NCBI GenBank assembly: GCA_029204225.1
Contig: CM055108.1
Coordinates: 23,178,326-23,242,325 of the forward strand
Reading direction: 5' to 3'
DNA from: Diphasiastrum complanatum
Taxonomy: Eukaryota > Streptophyta > Lycopodiopsida > Lycopodiales > Lycopodiaceae
Length of the DNA stretch: 64,000 bases
Numbering within the stretch: the first letter of the stretch is position 1; each line of letters begins with the position of its first letter. Of this stretch, positions 24,890-34,705 are shown one piece after another. A model generated the notes under the pieces. That model saw only the letters and a program-made list of their open reading frames with translations, was not told the DNA's origin and ran no database searches. The position numbers and the translations under genes are program-made.

Positions 24890-26042
24890 ACAAAAAATGT
24901 TATTATCCCCTCCTTTCATACACTTTATGGACTATTTTCCTTGTTGTCACTAAATAGTAGTCAGACAAGAGGACAAGACAAAGACCACATTCATGACCAC
25001 ATTTGGAGTGTTTGCATAATATGTAATTGTGAAAAATTGCCTACATTGGCAAATCTAGCTATGTAGAATATTGTACATTTTGTCAATATTATTTGTTGGT
25101 TACCTGAATGGCCAAAGTGCCACTTGTACATTCACACCTAAAGTAGGTTACCACGAGTCAAGAGGAGTGGTTGTGTCCATTTGGTAGTGATTCCTACTTT
25201 GTAGGATCTAGACCATGATTTATATTGAGATTTGTACCTACCATGCACCTACCAAGCATGACTCTTGGATCTAGGCTAGGGTTTTCACATTAGGGCAAGA
25301 AAGTGGAGTCTAATTCCTTATTACTTGCTGGATTTTCACCTAACTTAGCAAAGGAAGTGTGTTTTACTATGTATTCTCATTCTCCATAGTGAGAAGATAG
25401 AAACTTTTTGGAGCCTCAAGGAGAAACTCGAGTTTCCTCTCATTGTATGGTGATTGCTTTTGATTCCAATGAAACCCAGATTTGGCACATTCTAAACACT
25501 GTCTACAGGCCATACTACAGCCTTATTTCTACACGTGTGGAGTTGGATTATAGTTATTGATCAATGTTTTGATTGTCTCTACTTGTTTTCTATCAAGCTG
25601 CTAAACTAGATCTTGTTTTCTGATGACTAATATATGATAGATTGTTTAACAAGCACACAATCAACCTTGTGGATCATTCAAAGATCCATTTATGGTCCTT
25701 AGTACTGTACTTTTCACAGTAATGCCATTTGGATCATGCAATGCTCCTATACATACCAGAGATTTATAAACAAAAGCTTCAACAACATTTTAGATGATGA
25801 TTTAAAACTATTCATAGATGAGTTGTGACAGGGGAATCTAAGAAGAAAGGACATATTTATATACTAAAAAATATTTTCAAAAGTGTGCTACTACATGTAC
25901 TACTCTGAATGTGAACAAGTGTGTGTTTGGTGTGCCATATGGGGCACTATTAAGTCATGCCATTAGCAAATATGGTATAGCCACAAATATAGAGAATTAG
26001 CTTTAATGGCTCTAACCATGATCACACAACTACAATCTTTCC
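24890..26042 (+). pseudogene. Ty3/gypsy reverse transcriptase relic interrupted by a solo LTR
   Basis: Left of 25028 the plus strand gives a decayed RT stretch ending DKTKTTFMTTFGVFA. Right of 25718 it resumes VMPFGSCNAP, then ILDDDLKLFIDE (the FIDE block corresponds to the FLDD catalytic region of relatives), and near 25960 ISKYGIATN. The order matches the better preserved gypsy RT at 57.7-58.6 kb. Several stops are present. The relic ends where the copia LTR starts at 26043. Confidence 0.75.
25028..25718 (+). mobile_element. Solo copia LTR with GTAAT target duplication (691 bp)
   Basis: It starts TGTGAAAAATTGCC and ends GTACTTTTCACA. It is flanked by GTAAT at 25023-25027 and GTAAT at 25719-25723. 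It is inverted relative to, and homologous with, the LTRs at 26043-26740 and 32991-33603. It splits a gypsy RT motif between GVFA and VMPFG, so the empty site is known. Solo LTRs arise by recombination between the two LTRs of an insertion. Confidence 0.92.
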
Positions 26043-26740
26043 TGTAAAAGTACTGTACTTTAGGACCATAAATGGATCTACAAAAGATCCACAAGAGTGA
26101 TTGGATGCTTGCTTAACAATCTATCAAAAAACTAGACACAAAAAAGTTGATCTAGATTGGCAATTTGACAAACAACAAGCATTAACAATCAAAAGCATTG
26201 ATAAACATTGAAATCCGAGCCCACACGTGTGTACTACAGGCTGTAGTACGGCCTTCAACCTGAGAAACAAGTAGAAATTGATTTGGTTTCATTTGGATCA
26301 CAAAAACTCAATGTACATAGTGAACTAGCTTGAGATTGCCAATGAGCTCCAAAAATTTTCTTTCTCACTATGGAGAGAGGGAATACATAGCAAATTCGAC
26401 TTCCTTCTTGAAGTTAGGTGGATTTCCAGCATGTAATAAGGAATTTAACTCACTCTCCTTGACCTAAAATGAAACCCTAGTCTATTTCCTAGAGTTATGC
26501 TTGGTAGGTAGCTAGTTGGTCAAATTTTCACCTTAAACTTAGGTGTAGGTCCTATAAAGTAGGGATGACCACCAAATAGACATGACCAACTCTCTTGACT
26601 TGAACTAACCTACATTAGGATGGGTTTCCCATGTGGCATCATGGCCTCACATGTGTGGGACCCACTTGTGTACACAATCTACACTATTCTACATGGTTTT
26701 TGATCAAGCTAGATTTGTCAATTTTTGGCAATTCTTCGCA
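26043..26740 (-). repeat. 3' LTR of the deleted copia element (698 bp)
   Basis: On the plus strand it runs TGTAAAAGTACTG to ATTCTTCGCA. It aligns with 32991-33603 and, inverted, with the solo LTR at 25028-25718. It contains the palindrome CACACGTGTG at 26222. The left flank TTTCC has no matching copy that I can find. Confidence 0.9.
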
Positions 26741-26799
26741 CTCCTCCTCAAATTTAGCTTGATCTATTTACAACTCTCTTGATAGATCAATGAAAGCTT

Positions 26800-26944
26800 T
26801 TATAAGTGTCTAAAAAATCCAGCTACAAAGAATGAACTTTTGAGACTCCAATAGAGAATGATGTCCATGAAGGATCTTTCACCACCTCTTAAAGGATCCC
26901 TTACAAGATGTTCCATAAATGTGTCTATATACATGTAGCACACT
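26800..26944 (-). pseudogene. Copia RT C-terminal remnant
   Basis: The minus strand shows YIDTFMEHLVRDP, then GGERSFMDIILYWSL. This corresponds to the SIDTPMEQIVKDP...RSFMDITLFRSL block after the RT core in the relatives at 38 kb and 62 kb. The rest of RT and RNase H is missing. Confidence 0.75.
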
Positions 26945-28363
26945 TCAAAAATAAACATCATGCCAAGCCATGGATTCCAAGGCATTTTGTGCACTTGAAG
27001 ATACATCAATTAAAATATTGAGTGCATAAATAATGTTGCCAAAGACAACTTGTCTTGCTTGATCCATATGATTGAGCCTAGATGGCTCCATCTTGATACT
27101 CAAGGTTCTTCTTGGAGTCCTCGGGTCTTGAGCTTGCTCCTCCACTTGACTTGACTCCAAACCATCAATGAATTGAATAAGGTGTTGATCCAAAGGTGCT
27201 TCTTCAAGTTTACAAATCTTCCACTCTTGAAAGATCACATTTCCACCATTGACAAATTCTTTGGCTGAAAACAAGTACATTCGACAATCTCTACTTGAAG
27301 AGCAAAACACTACCATTATTCCTATCATTGAAATAGGATAATCTTTGGTCCTTACATTTGAATGATCATGTTCAAAGCATGTGGACCCAAATATTTCCAA
27401 TAAAAATGATGTTTCATCTTTTATGACACTATTCAAACTATTACAAAAATAGTTATCCAATGAAATTGCTTTATCAACAACAAATGTAGATTTCAAAGCA
27501 TCCCATTTCATTGTCTTGTCATACAAAGTAATAAACACCATGAATCTTAAAGGTAAGAAACAAGTCACTTCATGTTTACTAATACTTTCCAAAAAGTATT
27601 CAAAGATAGTAGACTCTCCAATGCTCACCACCCTTGCAAGATGCACACTTGAATGGACAATTTGCATGCAATTTGATGACTCGGACATTGTCATTGAGGA
27701 CTCCCTTGGAACTCTCATGCTTTGAGGCTGATCCTCAAGATCTTCCTCCTTTTGATGCTCCTCCTCAATGCAAGCAAGATCACACTTTGCCAAGATCTCC
27801 TCTTGAGTGATCTCCTCCTTTGCCAAGCTCATTCTTTCAAAAGCAACACTAGCTTCCAACCTAAACAATCTTCCATGTTTAAATCCCTTCGTAATGCAAA
27901 CATCATTCTTCAAGATGAAGCAAACACCATGCTTAAAGTGGACATCCAAACCACTTTCTAAGAGTAAACCAACACTAAGCATATTCTTGGTGATTGATGG
28001 TACATAAAGGACATTTTCTAGGTCCATGCATTTTGAGGATTCTAGATACAAAGAGATGGTGCCAACATCATCTATCCTACACTCTTCATCATTTGCAGTA
28101 AAGACAAACTTTTTAGCATCATTGAAAGAGTGTAAGGTTGAGAAAAAGTCCTTTTCACAAGACATGTGGGAGCTAGCCCCACTGTCGATCCACCAATTGT
28201 CTCTTGAATTGCTATTGCTTGTTGGTGAGGATGTAGATGCCATCAAGAATACATCTACTTCATCCTCCTCCTCCTCCTTTGCAAGGTTTTCTTGTTTGTC
28301 CTCCTCCACTTGTGCTCTTAGCCTCTTGTAGCATTCAGATGCATAATTCCACAAAAGAAGCAT
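26945..28363 (-). CDS. Deleted copia polyprotein: protease and integrase tail, 472 codons
   Basis: One uninterrupted minus-strand frame. It begins inside a zinc knuckle whose first half is in another frame. Next come an acidic linker, the protease motif WWIDSGASSHM (D60) and the conserved VLYVPSITKNMLSVG block. Where the integrase core should be there is unrelated or scrambled sequence without D,D-35-E residues. The integrase tail resumes near residue 330 (EIFGSTCFEHDH, then GGNVIFQEW), followed by a hydrophilic C-terminus. In relatives the same span needs several hundred more residues. The deletions preserved the frame, which may be chance or may reflect a derivative that kept coding ability. 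No start codon is favoured by context, because the natural start is in gag. Confidence 0.6.
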   Translation of the reverse strand: MLLLWNYASECYKRLRAQVEEDKQENLAKEEEEDEVDVFLMASTSSPTSNSNSRDNWWIDSGASSHMSCEKDFFSTLHSFNDAKKFVFTANDEECRIDDVGTISLYLESSKCMDLENVLYVPSITKNMLSVGLLLESGLDVHFKHGVCFILKNDVCITKGFKHGRLFRLEASVAFERMSLAKEEITQEEILAKCDLACIEEEHQKEEDLEDQPQSMRVPRESSMTMSESSNCMQIVHSSVHLARVVSIGESTIFEYFLESISKHEVTCFLPLRFMVFITLYDKTMKWDALKSTFVVDKAISLDNYFCNSLNSVIKDETSFLLEIFGSTCFEHDHSNVRTKDYPISMIGIMVVFCSSSRDCRMYLFSAKEFVNGGNVIFQEWKICKLEEAPLDQHLIQFIDGLESSQVEEQAQDPRTPRRTLSIKMEPSRLNHMDQARQVVFGNIIYALNILIDVSSSAQNALESMAWHDVYF

Positions 28364-28426
28364 TTTTGCTTTGACTTGTCCTTTGAGCTTGATGCATCAT
28401 CCTCTTCTTTTGCCTCCTTTGGATGC

Positions 28427-29670
28427 TGTTGTAAAGCTACCTTTACAAGCTTTACTTCCGGCGCCATCGGCGCCAGCTATGTCCCCGGCGCCAGCAGCGC
28501 CCCTGCTGCTCCCGGCGCCAATGGCGCCGGCGCCGCTCCCGGCGCCACTGTGACCAGAATCCAGCCGGCGCCAAGTTCCTATGGCTGAAAATCTTTGATC
28601 GGTTCTAGCGAAGTCCAGAGAGCTCAGATCGATGTGCAATCACCTCACACGATCTAGGCATGATTAAAGGAAGCCTGGGGATCAATAAAATCTAGAGAGA
28701 GAAAATGACTTTCTAGAAAGAGAAAATCCTAGAGAGAGAAAAACGTGCTTTACCAGTTGGGTAGAGTGCTTGGTATGAGGGGGGGTGCCGAATCACACCA
28801 ATACTATAGGGGAGTGCGGGTTGCGACTCAGGGCGAGCTCCAACCAAGTCTCAGCCTCCCTTGCTGGAATGATGTCATGGCTCTCGCCTTGGCATGCTAG
28901 CGCCCCGGAGACTAGGGTCGGTCACACACTTGAAATGTAACCTTCTCAGATTTATCAATAAAGTGGGATTTTCCTCAAACTGACTCTGATTACCTTCTGG
29001 GTTTCAGTGTTCGGTAAAAGCGCCAGTTGTAAGGCCGCTTTCAAAATTTTTAACTTGGCACATAGCTGAGGGTCGTATCTCGGGACGCCAGCGGTATGCC
29101 GTCGGGACCATTCGGTCCGTGGCGCCAGCGGTATGCTGTCAGGACCATTTGGTCCAGGAACTGGTTGTTTCCATATCTGTCGTGGCTTGTGGTTCTGAGT
29201 GTTCCTTGCATGAACGTGAATGGGTTAAGCTCTTGGGGAACGGGCTCTAACCTGTTGGCTGAGTTGGATGGCTTGCTTGGGTGGATGTTACCTGTTTATG
29301 GCTGTCCAGTCTGGCGTGGCGCCAGGTTGGCTTCCAGCGCTCGTGACGAAGCTTTCAGTTGGTTAAGTCTGATGTAAGTCAGACCGCTTGCTTGGATTGG
29401 ATGTTACTCGTTTGTAACGAAGCTTCGAGTTGGTTAAGTTTGATGTATGTCGGGCGGCTTGCTTGGAGGGAAGTCACCCACGTCGGGACCCCCGATCTGG
29501 CATGGCGCCAGGTTGGATCTCAATGTTGGTTTGCGGAACTTCAAGTTGGTTAAGTCTGATCGTTGTTGGCGAGTTGGCTGCTTGTATGTCAAGTGGGTTT
29601 GGATGGCAATAGTTGAAGGCTGGGAAGCTAAGTCGTGGGTCCCGGCTCCCTTTGGGATGCCTGTGCTACA
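28427..29670 (+). repeat. 5' LTR of the GC-rich element (1,244 bp)
   Basis: It starts with a perfect 8-bp hairpin (TTGTAAAG/CTTTACAA around CTAC), followed by clustered GGCGCC palindromes (28458-28570). An AATAAA is near 28958. Internal short duplications occur near 29085-29160 (GCCAGCGGTATGC twice) and 29270-29560 (GCTTGCTTGG...GAAGC...AGTTGGTTAAGT, three times). Its last 54 bp recur at 31455-31508. Confidence 0.82.
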
Positions 29671-29672
29671 TG

Positions 29673-29685
29673 TGGTATCAGAGCC
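29673..29685 (+). other. Primer-binding site, initiator tRNA-Met
   Basis: TGGTATCAGAGCC follows the 5' LTR after 2 bp and matches the complement of plant initiator tRNA-Met. Confidence 0.92.
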
Positions 29686-29825
29686 GACTGGCCGGTCAGC
29701 TATGCGGATCTCACGGAAATGGCCACGATTTGGGGTTCATCAAGACAACTGTTGTGCAAGGTGCTGCCCACAGTGTAAGCACGGGTGCGTCCACGGTCGG
29801 GGTGGTTGGCAGGACGGGGGCTTGA

Positions 29826-30560
29826 TGAGTCAAAGTGCTGCCCTTGAGGTGTAAGCACGGTCAGTTTCCGCGGTTCGGGCCTGGCGTCGTCTGCACGTAG
29901 GACAGATGAGGCAATGTGCTGCCATTAGGATGGTGTAAGCACGGTCTGTGCCTTGTGGGGTGCGGGGTGACATATTCACGATGACCACCGTTCGTTTAGC
30001 TATAAGGGCTATCGACCAAATTTGGTGGGGGCGTTACTGAGGCAATGTGCTGCCTAACGGTGAAAGCACGGGTGCGTCCACGATTTGGGTGGTATGCTGC
30101 CGATCGTTTAGCTATAAGGGCTATCAACTAAATTTGGTGGGGGCGTTACTGAGGCAATGTGCTGCCTAACGGTGAAAGCACGGGTGCGTCCACGGGGGTG
30201 GTATATTCAAGGATAGCTGCCATTCGTTTAGCTATAAGGGCTATCGACCAAATTTTGTGGGGGCGTTACTGAGGCAATGTGCTGCCTAACGGTGAAAGCA
30301 CGGGTGCGTCCACGATTGGGGGGTACGCTGCCGATCGTTTAGCTATAAGGGCTATCGACTAGATTTGGTGGGGGCGTTACTGAGGCAATGTGCTGCCTGA
30401 CGGTGAAAGCACGGGTGCGTCCACGGGGGTGGTATATTCAAGGATAGCTGCCGATGGTTTAGCTATAAGGGCTATCGACCAAAAAGTGGTGGGGCGTGAC
30501 TGAGGCAATGTGCTGCTTAATGGTGAAAGCACGGATGGTTGGAGGGGTGTCCTATGTGGG
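29826..30560. repeat. Tandem repeat with alternating ~112/120-bp units
   Basis: The core GAGGCAATGTGCTGCC starts at 29908, 30039, 30151, 30271, 30382 and 30502, with a diverged copy near 29826. Spacing alternates between about 112 and 120 bp, giving a ~231-bp higher-order period. Long units contain GGTATATTCAAGGATAGC and short units GGTRTGCTGCCGATCG. Each carries TTTAGCTATAAGGGCTATC. No coding function is apparent. Confidence 0.88.
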
Positions 30561-31454
30561 CTGATTCTGTGATTGATTTGTATGGGCGCGGCCAGGCAAA
30601 GGTCCGTTGGCAGGACCATCTCAAAGGGGGACCTTGTCTTTGTTACTTGTTAGTAAACCTGCCTGAGTGTCTTACTTGTATGTATTCGTGGTGAGTCTTA
30701 GTACTCGTGCTTTTCCTGGTTTGCATGATTGCTTGTGATACAAGGAGCTGATGGCTCGAGAAGGAACCTTTTCTTTTGAAGGCTGATACCATCAAACAAA
30801 GAGGACTACAGAATCTGTGGGGCGGATTTGCAGTTCAAGTACTCACACGTGAACGACAACGAAACGACTCAATGTTTGCAAAGGATGGATGGCTAGCCTA
30901 TTTCTTGGGTTAGTTTCATTTGCGACAACGCCCACCAGACGCAAGCAGGAAGACAAAAGTTGGAAAGGGCAATTTCAGGGGAGATCTTCTATGGAGCAGT
31001 TGGTCTTCATTTTGGGACGGCCACCTTCGGAACTGAAACTCACTGAGCATGGGTGATATCCAGTATCAGTTGGGTTTTTCCTCAAAGGGGAAAAGACTAG
31101 GATCCTCTTCAGAGATTGGCAACAAGTTGGATCGAGCCATAATCCTAGCAGATGGGAAGCAAAGTGTTGGAAAGGCTTTTTGTCCGAAGAACTCTACTCT
31201 AAAGTCCGATCAGTTGATTTATTAAGTGGAGGGGAACTATCAGACACACCTCTCTCTTGGGGCAAATTTTGAATTAAAGTTGATCAAAATGGGGGCAAAT
31301 TCAAGGTGACCTAGCCATACTCACACGAGGAGACTGGCGAACTTTGGACCTAATAAGTTGACAAGTTTTTGTTGTGGAAAGGAAAGTTTGTTATAGGCTT
31401 TCTCTAGACCAGCAATGATGAGGAAACATATGAGTACGCTGGCTTGTGTTACGA
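30561..31454. other. Interior of the GC-rich element, nothing recognised
   Basis: No open frame of note and no retrotransposon protein motif. Purine-rich strings occur near 31220-31300 but none sits directly before the 3' LTR remnant. Confidence 0.6.
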
Positions 31455-31508
31455 AGGCTGGGAAGCTAAGTCGTGGGTCCCGGCTCCCTTTGGGATGCCT
31501 GTGCTACA
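31455..31508 (+). repeat. Truncated 3' LTR (about 54 bp) of the GC-rich element
   Basis: GAAGGCTGGGAAGCTAAGTC through GTGCTACA is identical by eye to the end of the 5' LTR (29617-29670) and is followed by the GATGC duplication. Confidence 0.85.
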
Positions 31509-32208
31509 GATGCTTCTTCTTTCCATTGGTCTTATTTTTGCCCTTGAATGAGAAATTGGATTTCTCATCACCATCCTGCAAAGACAAGGAACTCATTCTA
31601 GATTTTGCATGGAGCATCCTACACTCTTCAGCCACTAATACACTATGAAGTTTTTCTATAGTTGGCAAAGTGTCTTGGATGGTAAAACTTAGGACCAAAT
31701 TTGCAAAGTCATCTCCTAGACCATTAAGGACAATTTGTACAAGCTCTCCATCATGAATCTTCTCTCCTATGGAAGCCAACTCCCTATTTAGAGACTTGAT
31801 TCTGAGTACATAATCCTGTGCACTCTCCTCACTTCTCCTCATGCTTTGCAAAATTTGATTTCTAAGCATAAGAACTCTAGAAGTGTTGCTAGACTCATAG
31901 ATTGATTTTAAAGACTCCCAAGCCTCTTTAGCATTAGTACAAGCTGATACTTCTCTCAACAAATCATTGCTCACATTCATCTTCACACAATGAAGTGCAA
32001 GCCTAGATCTCTTCTTGTATCTAGCTAACTCCTGTGCACCTAGAGGTTCATCTTCATCTTCAATCAAGAACTCATAAAGGTCTTGGAGCACCAAGAGTGA
32101 CTCCATTCTAACCTTCCAAATAGCATAATTTGTAGAATTCAACCTCTCACTAGCTTCTAGAAGGTATGCTCCAGCAGATCCCATCTTACTAGTGACTTCT
32201 ACAAACAA
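31509..32208 (-). CDS. Ty1/copia gag, N-terminal and central part
   Basis: Minus-strand frame of about 230 codons, probably starting at MGSAGAYLL near 32184. It contains the copia gag pattern ERLNSTNYAIWKVRMESLL, the UBN2 core (ALHCVKMNVSNDLL, AWESLKSIYE, SRVLMLRNQI, LNRELASIGEKI, ELVQIVLNGLG) and a basic linker (KGKNKTNGKKKH) that is cut by the GC-rich element. The downstream zinc-knuckle sequence lies at 28340-28421. Gag would form the element's particle. This copy is open but separated from the rest of its polyprotein by 3 kb. Confidence 0.88.
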
Positions 32209-32560
32209 GAAATAGATTTGATTGACTTGAAACTCACAAAGGTCTCACACTTGCAGTGTTTCACTCAAATTTGATTTTTAATCCAACAAATGGACTTATA
32301 ATCACTGTTCTATCACTCCCTCACAAAGCTGGAATGAAGATAAGATGAAGTGAAAACTACTTTCAAACAAATCTTGCCAAGAAATGGATTTGATTGTCTC
32401 TAGAAACTCACTAAGGTCTCTCTCTTGTAGTTTTTCACTCAAATTAGATTTCTAATCCAACAAATGGACTTATAATCTCAGTTCTAGCACTCCCTCACAA
32501 AGTTGGAATGAAGATAAGATGATGTGAAATCTACTTACAATCAAATCTTGCCAATTTTGG
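32209..32560. repeat. ~175-bp tandem duplication in the copia leader
   Basis: Two adjacent copies share ACTCAC-AAGGTCTC, TTTCACTCAAATT, AATCCAACAAATGGACTTA and CACTCCCTCACAAAG (about 32225-32385 and 32400-32560), with moderate divergence. It lies between the primer-binding site and gag. Confidence 0.8.
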
Positions 32561-32977
32561 CTATTTTTGGACAAAAAAATGACTTAATCTCTTTCTTCCT
32601 TCTTGGTGTACTTTCAAGACCTGTTTTTTACCTTAATAGGACTTGAACTCAGCCTAGATTAATTAGATTCCATGAAACAAATTCAAATCTAATCAATGGC
32701 AAATGATCTTGTTAGATTATCCTAGGATCTCCACCAAAAATTACACCAACAGCTCACAAATTAAATTTTTTTTGGATCAAATGAATACCATGCATTAAAT
32801 GTAGGTTCAGAGGTGCCCACACATGTGGACAGTACGGATTTGGACCCCTACCAAGTTTGGGATCAAATCTCCTCACCAAAATCAAGATTGTAGCTTGCCC
32901 TCTCAATACTAGCTTTTAGCACCAAAACTTGCTAAAAATGGATTTGCATTAGATCAATGGCTTATGCTCTTGTACTT

Positions 32978-32990
32978 GGCTTTGATACCA
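32978..32990 (-). other. Primer-binding site, initiator tRNA-Met (one mismatch)
   Basis: The minus strand reads TGGTATCAAAGCC directly after the LTR. It matches the initiator-Met complement except for one G-to-A change. Confidence 0.88.
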
Positions 32991-33603
32991 TGTGAAAGTA
33001 CTGTACTTTAGGACCATAAATGGATCTACAAAAGATCCACAAGAGTGATTGGATGCTTGCTTAACAGTCTATCAAAAAACTAGACACAAAAAAGTTGATC
33101 TAGATTGGCAATTTGACAAACAACAAGCATTAACAATCAAAAGCATTGATAAACATTGAAATACGAGCCCACACGTGTGTACTACAGGCTGTAGTACGGC
33201 CTTCAACCTGAGAAACAAGTAGAAATTGATTTGGTTTCATTTGGATCACAAAAACTCAATGTACATAGTGAACTAGCTTGAGATTGCCAATGAGCTCCAA
33301 AAATTTTCTATCTTCTCACTATGGAGAGAGGGAATACATAGCAAATTCGACTTCCTTCTTGAAGTTAGGTGGATTTCCAGCATGTAATAAGGAATTTAAC
33401 TCACTCTCCTTGACTTAAAATGAAACCCTAGTCTATTTCCTAGAGTTATGCTTGGTAGGTAGCTAGTTGGTCAAATTTTCACCTTAAACTTAGGTGTAGG
33501 TCCTATAAAGTAGGGATAACCACCAAATAGACATGACCAACTCTCTTGACTTGACCTAACCTACATTAGGATGGGTTTCCCATGTAGCATCATGGCCTCA
33601 CAT
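32991..33603 (-). repeat. 5' LTR, truncated at its outer end
   Basis: It aligns with 26043-26651 but stops at GGCCTCACAT, after which unrelated AT-rich DNA starts. The missing remainder corresponds to 26653-26740. Confidence 0.88.
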
Positions 33604-34705
33604 TATTCATGTTATTTTCCACTTTGAGTTGCGTTCCAATGAAAAATTCCACATCTATAGTGATGTATCTCTAAAGCCAATGTATGTTTTTCTTAATTCA
33701 CTTTTCATGACAATCATATATAATGTAGAGAATTTATGTGCTTAGTTTTCCTTTAGCTACATGTGTTTTCCTTTGTCTAGATTGGTTAGAAACATCAAAC
33801 GTCATTTTTTCATGATTATATATGTGACATGCACCTAGAAAAATGGAAGGATACAAGAAACCATCAATCATTTCTAGTGATTTTCATATTAAAATTAGAT
33901 TATTAGCAATTTTGAGTGTTATGAATAAAATTAAAAGTCAACCTTTCTATTGATGAAATTTCAGGCACTTCTATTCATGTCATTGTTGCAAAGGAAAACA
34001 CACAATGATATTGGTACAAATTGCTTTTTTATTGTAAATTTGCATAATTTAAGTTCAATGAATATTTGTTTTTTGCTAAATTTATTACATATGCAAATTG
34101 TGAGAGATTATGAAATGCTAACTTAGACCAATGTGGTAAAGTTTGCAAATGCAACTTAGGCCAACATTGCAAATGTTAAACTTATTGTTCAAAAATTATT
34201 GGAGTTTGTGCACATGGTAATGTAAAATACCAAATTAGGCCTATATGTGAGGCCAATTCAAGAAGATAACATTGTGCAAACTTTAGCCTCAAACTACCTC
34301 TTCTGAGTGCTACACAAGTTATTACATTCTATTTACCAATGTCTCATCTTGAAAATTGGTGACAATTTAAGGCTAGGATTAGAGATGTAACTTGCACATC
34401 GGGCTTGGACTTGAGGAGGAAACTTCCTCTCCATTATTCATGTAAATAGGGCATTGCATTCATTTCCATAAGTGGAATCGAGAGACCATTCCTTTCATTG
34501 CTTTTTTCATTTGTTGTAGTGTGAAGGGATAGTAGGAGAGGAGGCGGCTCATGAGATATTGATTTAGAGGGATAAAATGTGAATCCAAATCCAAAACAAT
34601 GAAGTTTTTGTAGAAGAAGAATAAAATCTTGATGAACATGATTTTTAAACAAACAAATACATTAAGTCTCAATATATTGAACTAGTCTCATAATTACTAA
34701 ACATG
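33604..34705. other. AT-rich stretch, nothing recognised
   Basis: No supported coding frame and no LTR motif. The left edge is the break in the copia LTR at 33603. Confidence 0.55.

Larger units (their letters stand above)
28427..31508 (+). mobile_element. GC-rich non-coding LTR element (LARD-like) nested in copia gag, duplication GATGC
   Basis: It begins TGTTGTAAAG and ends GTGCTACA, flanked by GATGC at 28422-28426 and GATGC at 31509-31513. It has a 1,244-bp 5' LTR, an initiator-Met primer-binding site, a non-coding interior with ~112/120-bp tandem repeats, and only the last ~54 bp of a 3' LTR. Removing it with one GATGC rejoins the basic gag linker of the host copia to its zinc-knuckle region in one frame. 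Its base composition is clearly more GC-rich than its surroundings. No gag or pol motif is present, so it depended on other elements for movement. Confidence 0.88.
26043..33603 (-). mobile_element. Internally deleted Ty1/copia element, minus strand
   Basis: The 3' LTR is 26043-26740, followed by a purine tract (revcomp TGAGGAGGAG, 26741-26750). The 5' LTR 32991-33603 is preceded by an initiator-Met primer-binding site. Gag, a protease/integrase-tail frame and a scrap of RT lie between. A GC-rich LTR element (28427-31508) is inserted in the gag linker. The integrase core and nearly all of RT are deleted, so it is non-autonomous. The 5' LTR lacks its outer ~93 bp; a matching piece lies inverted at 45709-45795. 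By eye the LTRs differ at roughly eight positions over ~600 bp. Confidence 0.88.

Noticed and set aside
28397-28639. Gly/Ala-rich minus-strand ORF (80 codons)
   Set aside because: It spans the left junction of the GC-rich element and owes its composition to clustered GGCGCC repeats in the LTR.
29826-30560. Regular repeats as a CRISPR array or satellite
   Set aside because: The repeat and spacer parts are both conserved between units and lie between retrotransposon landmarks in plant DNA. They are a tandem repeat inside an LTR element.
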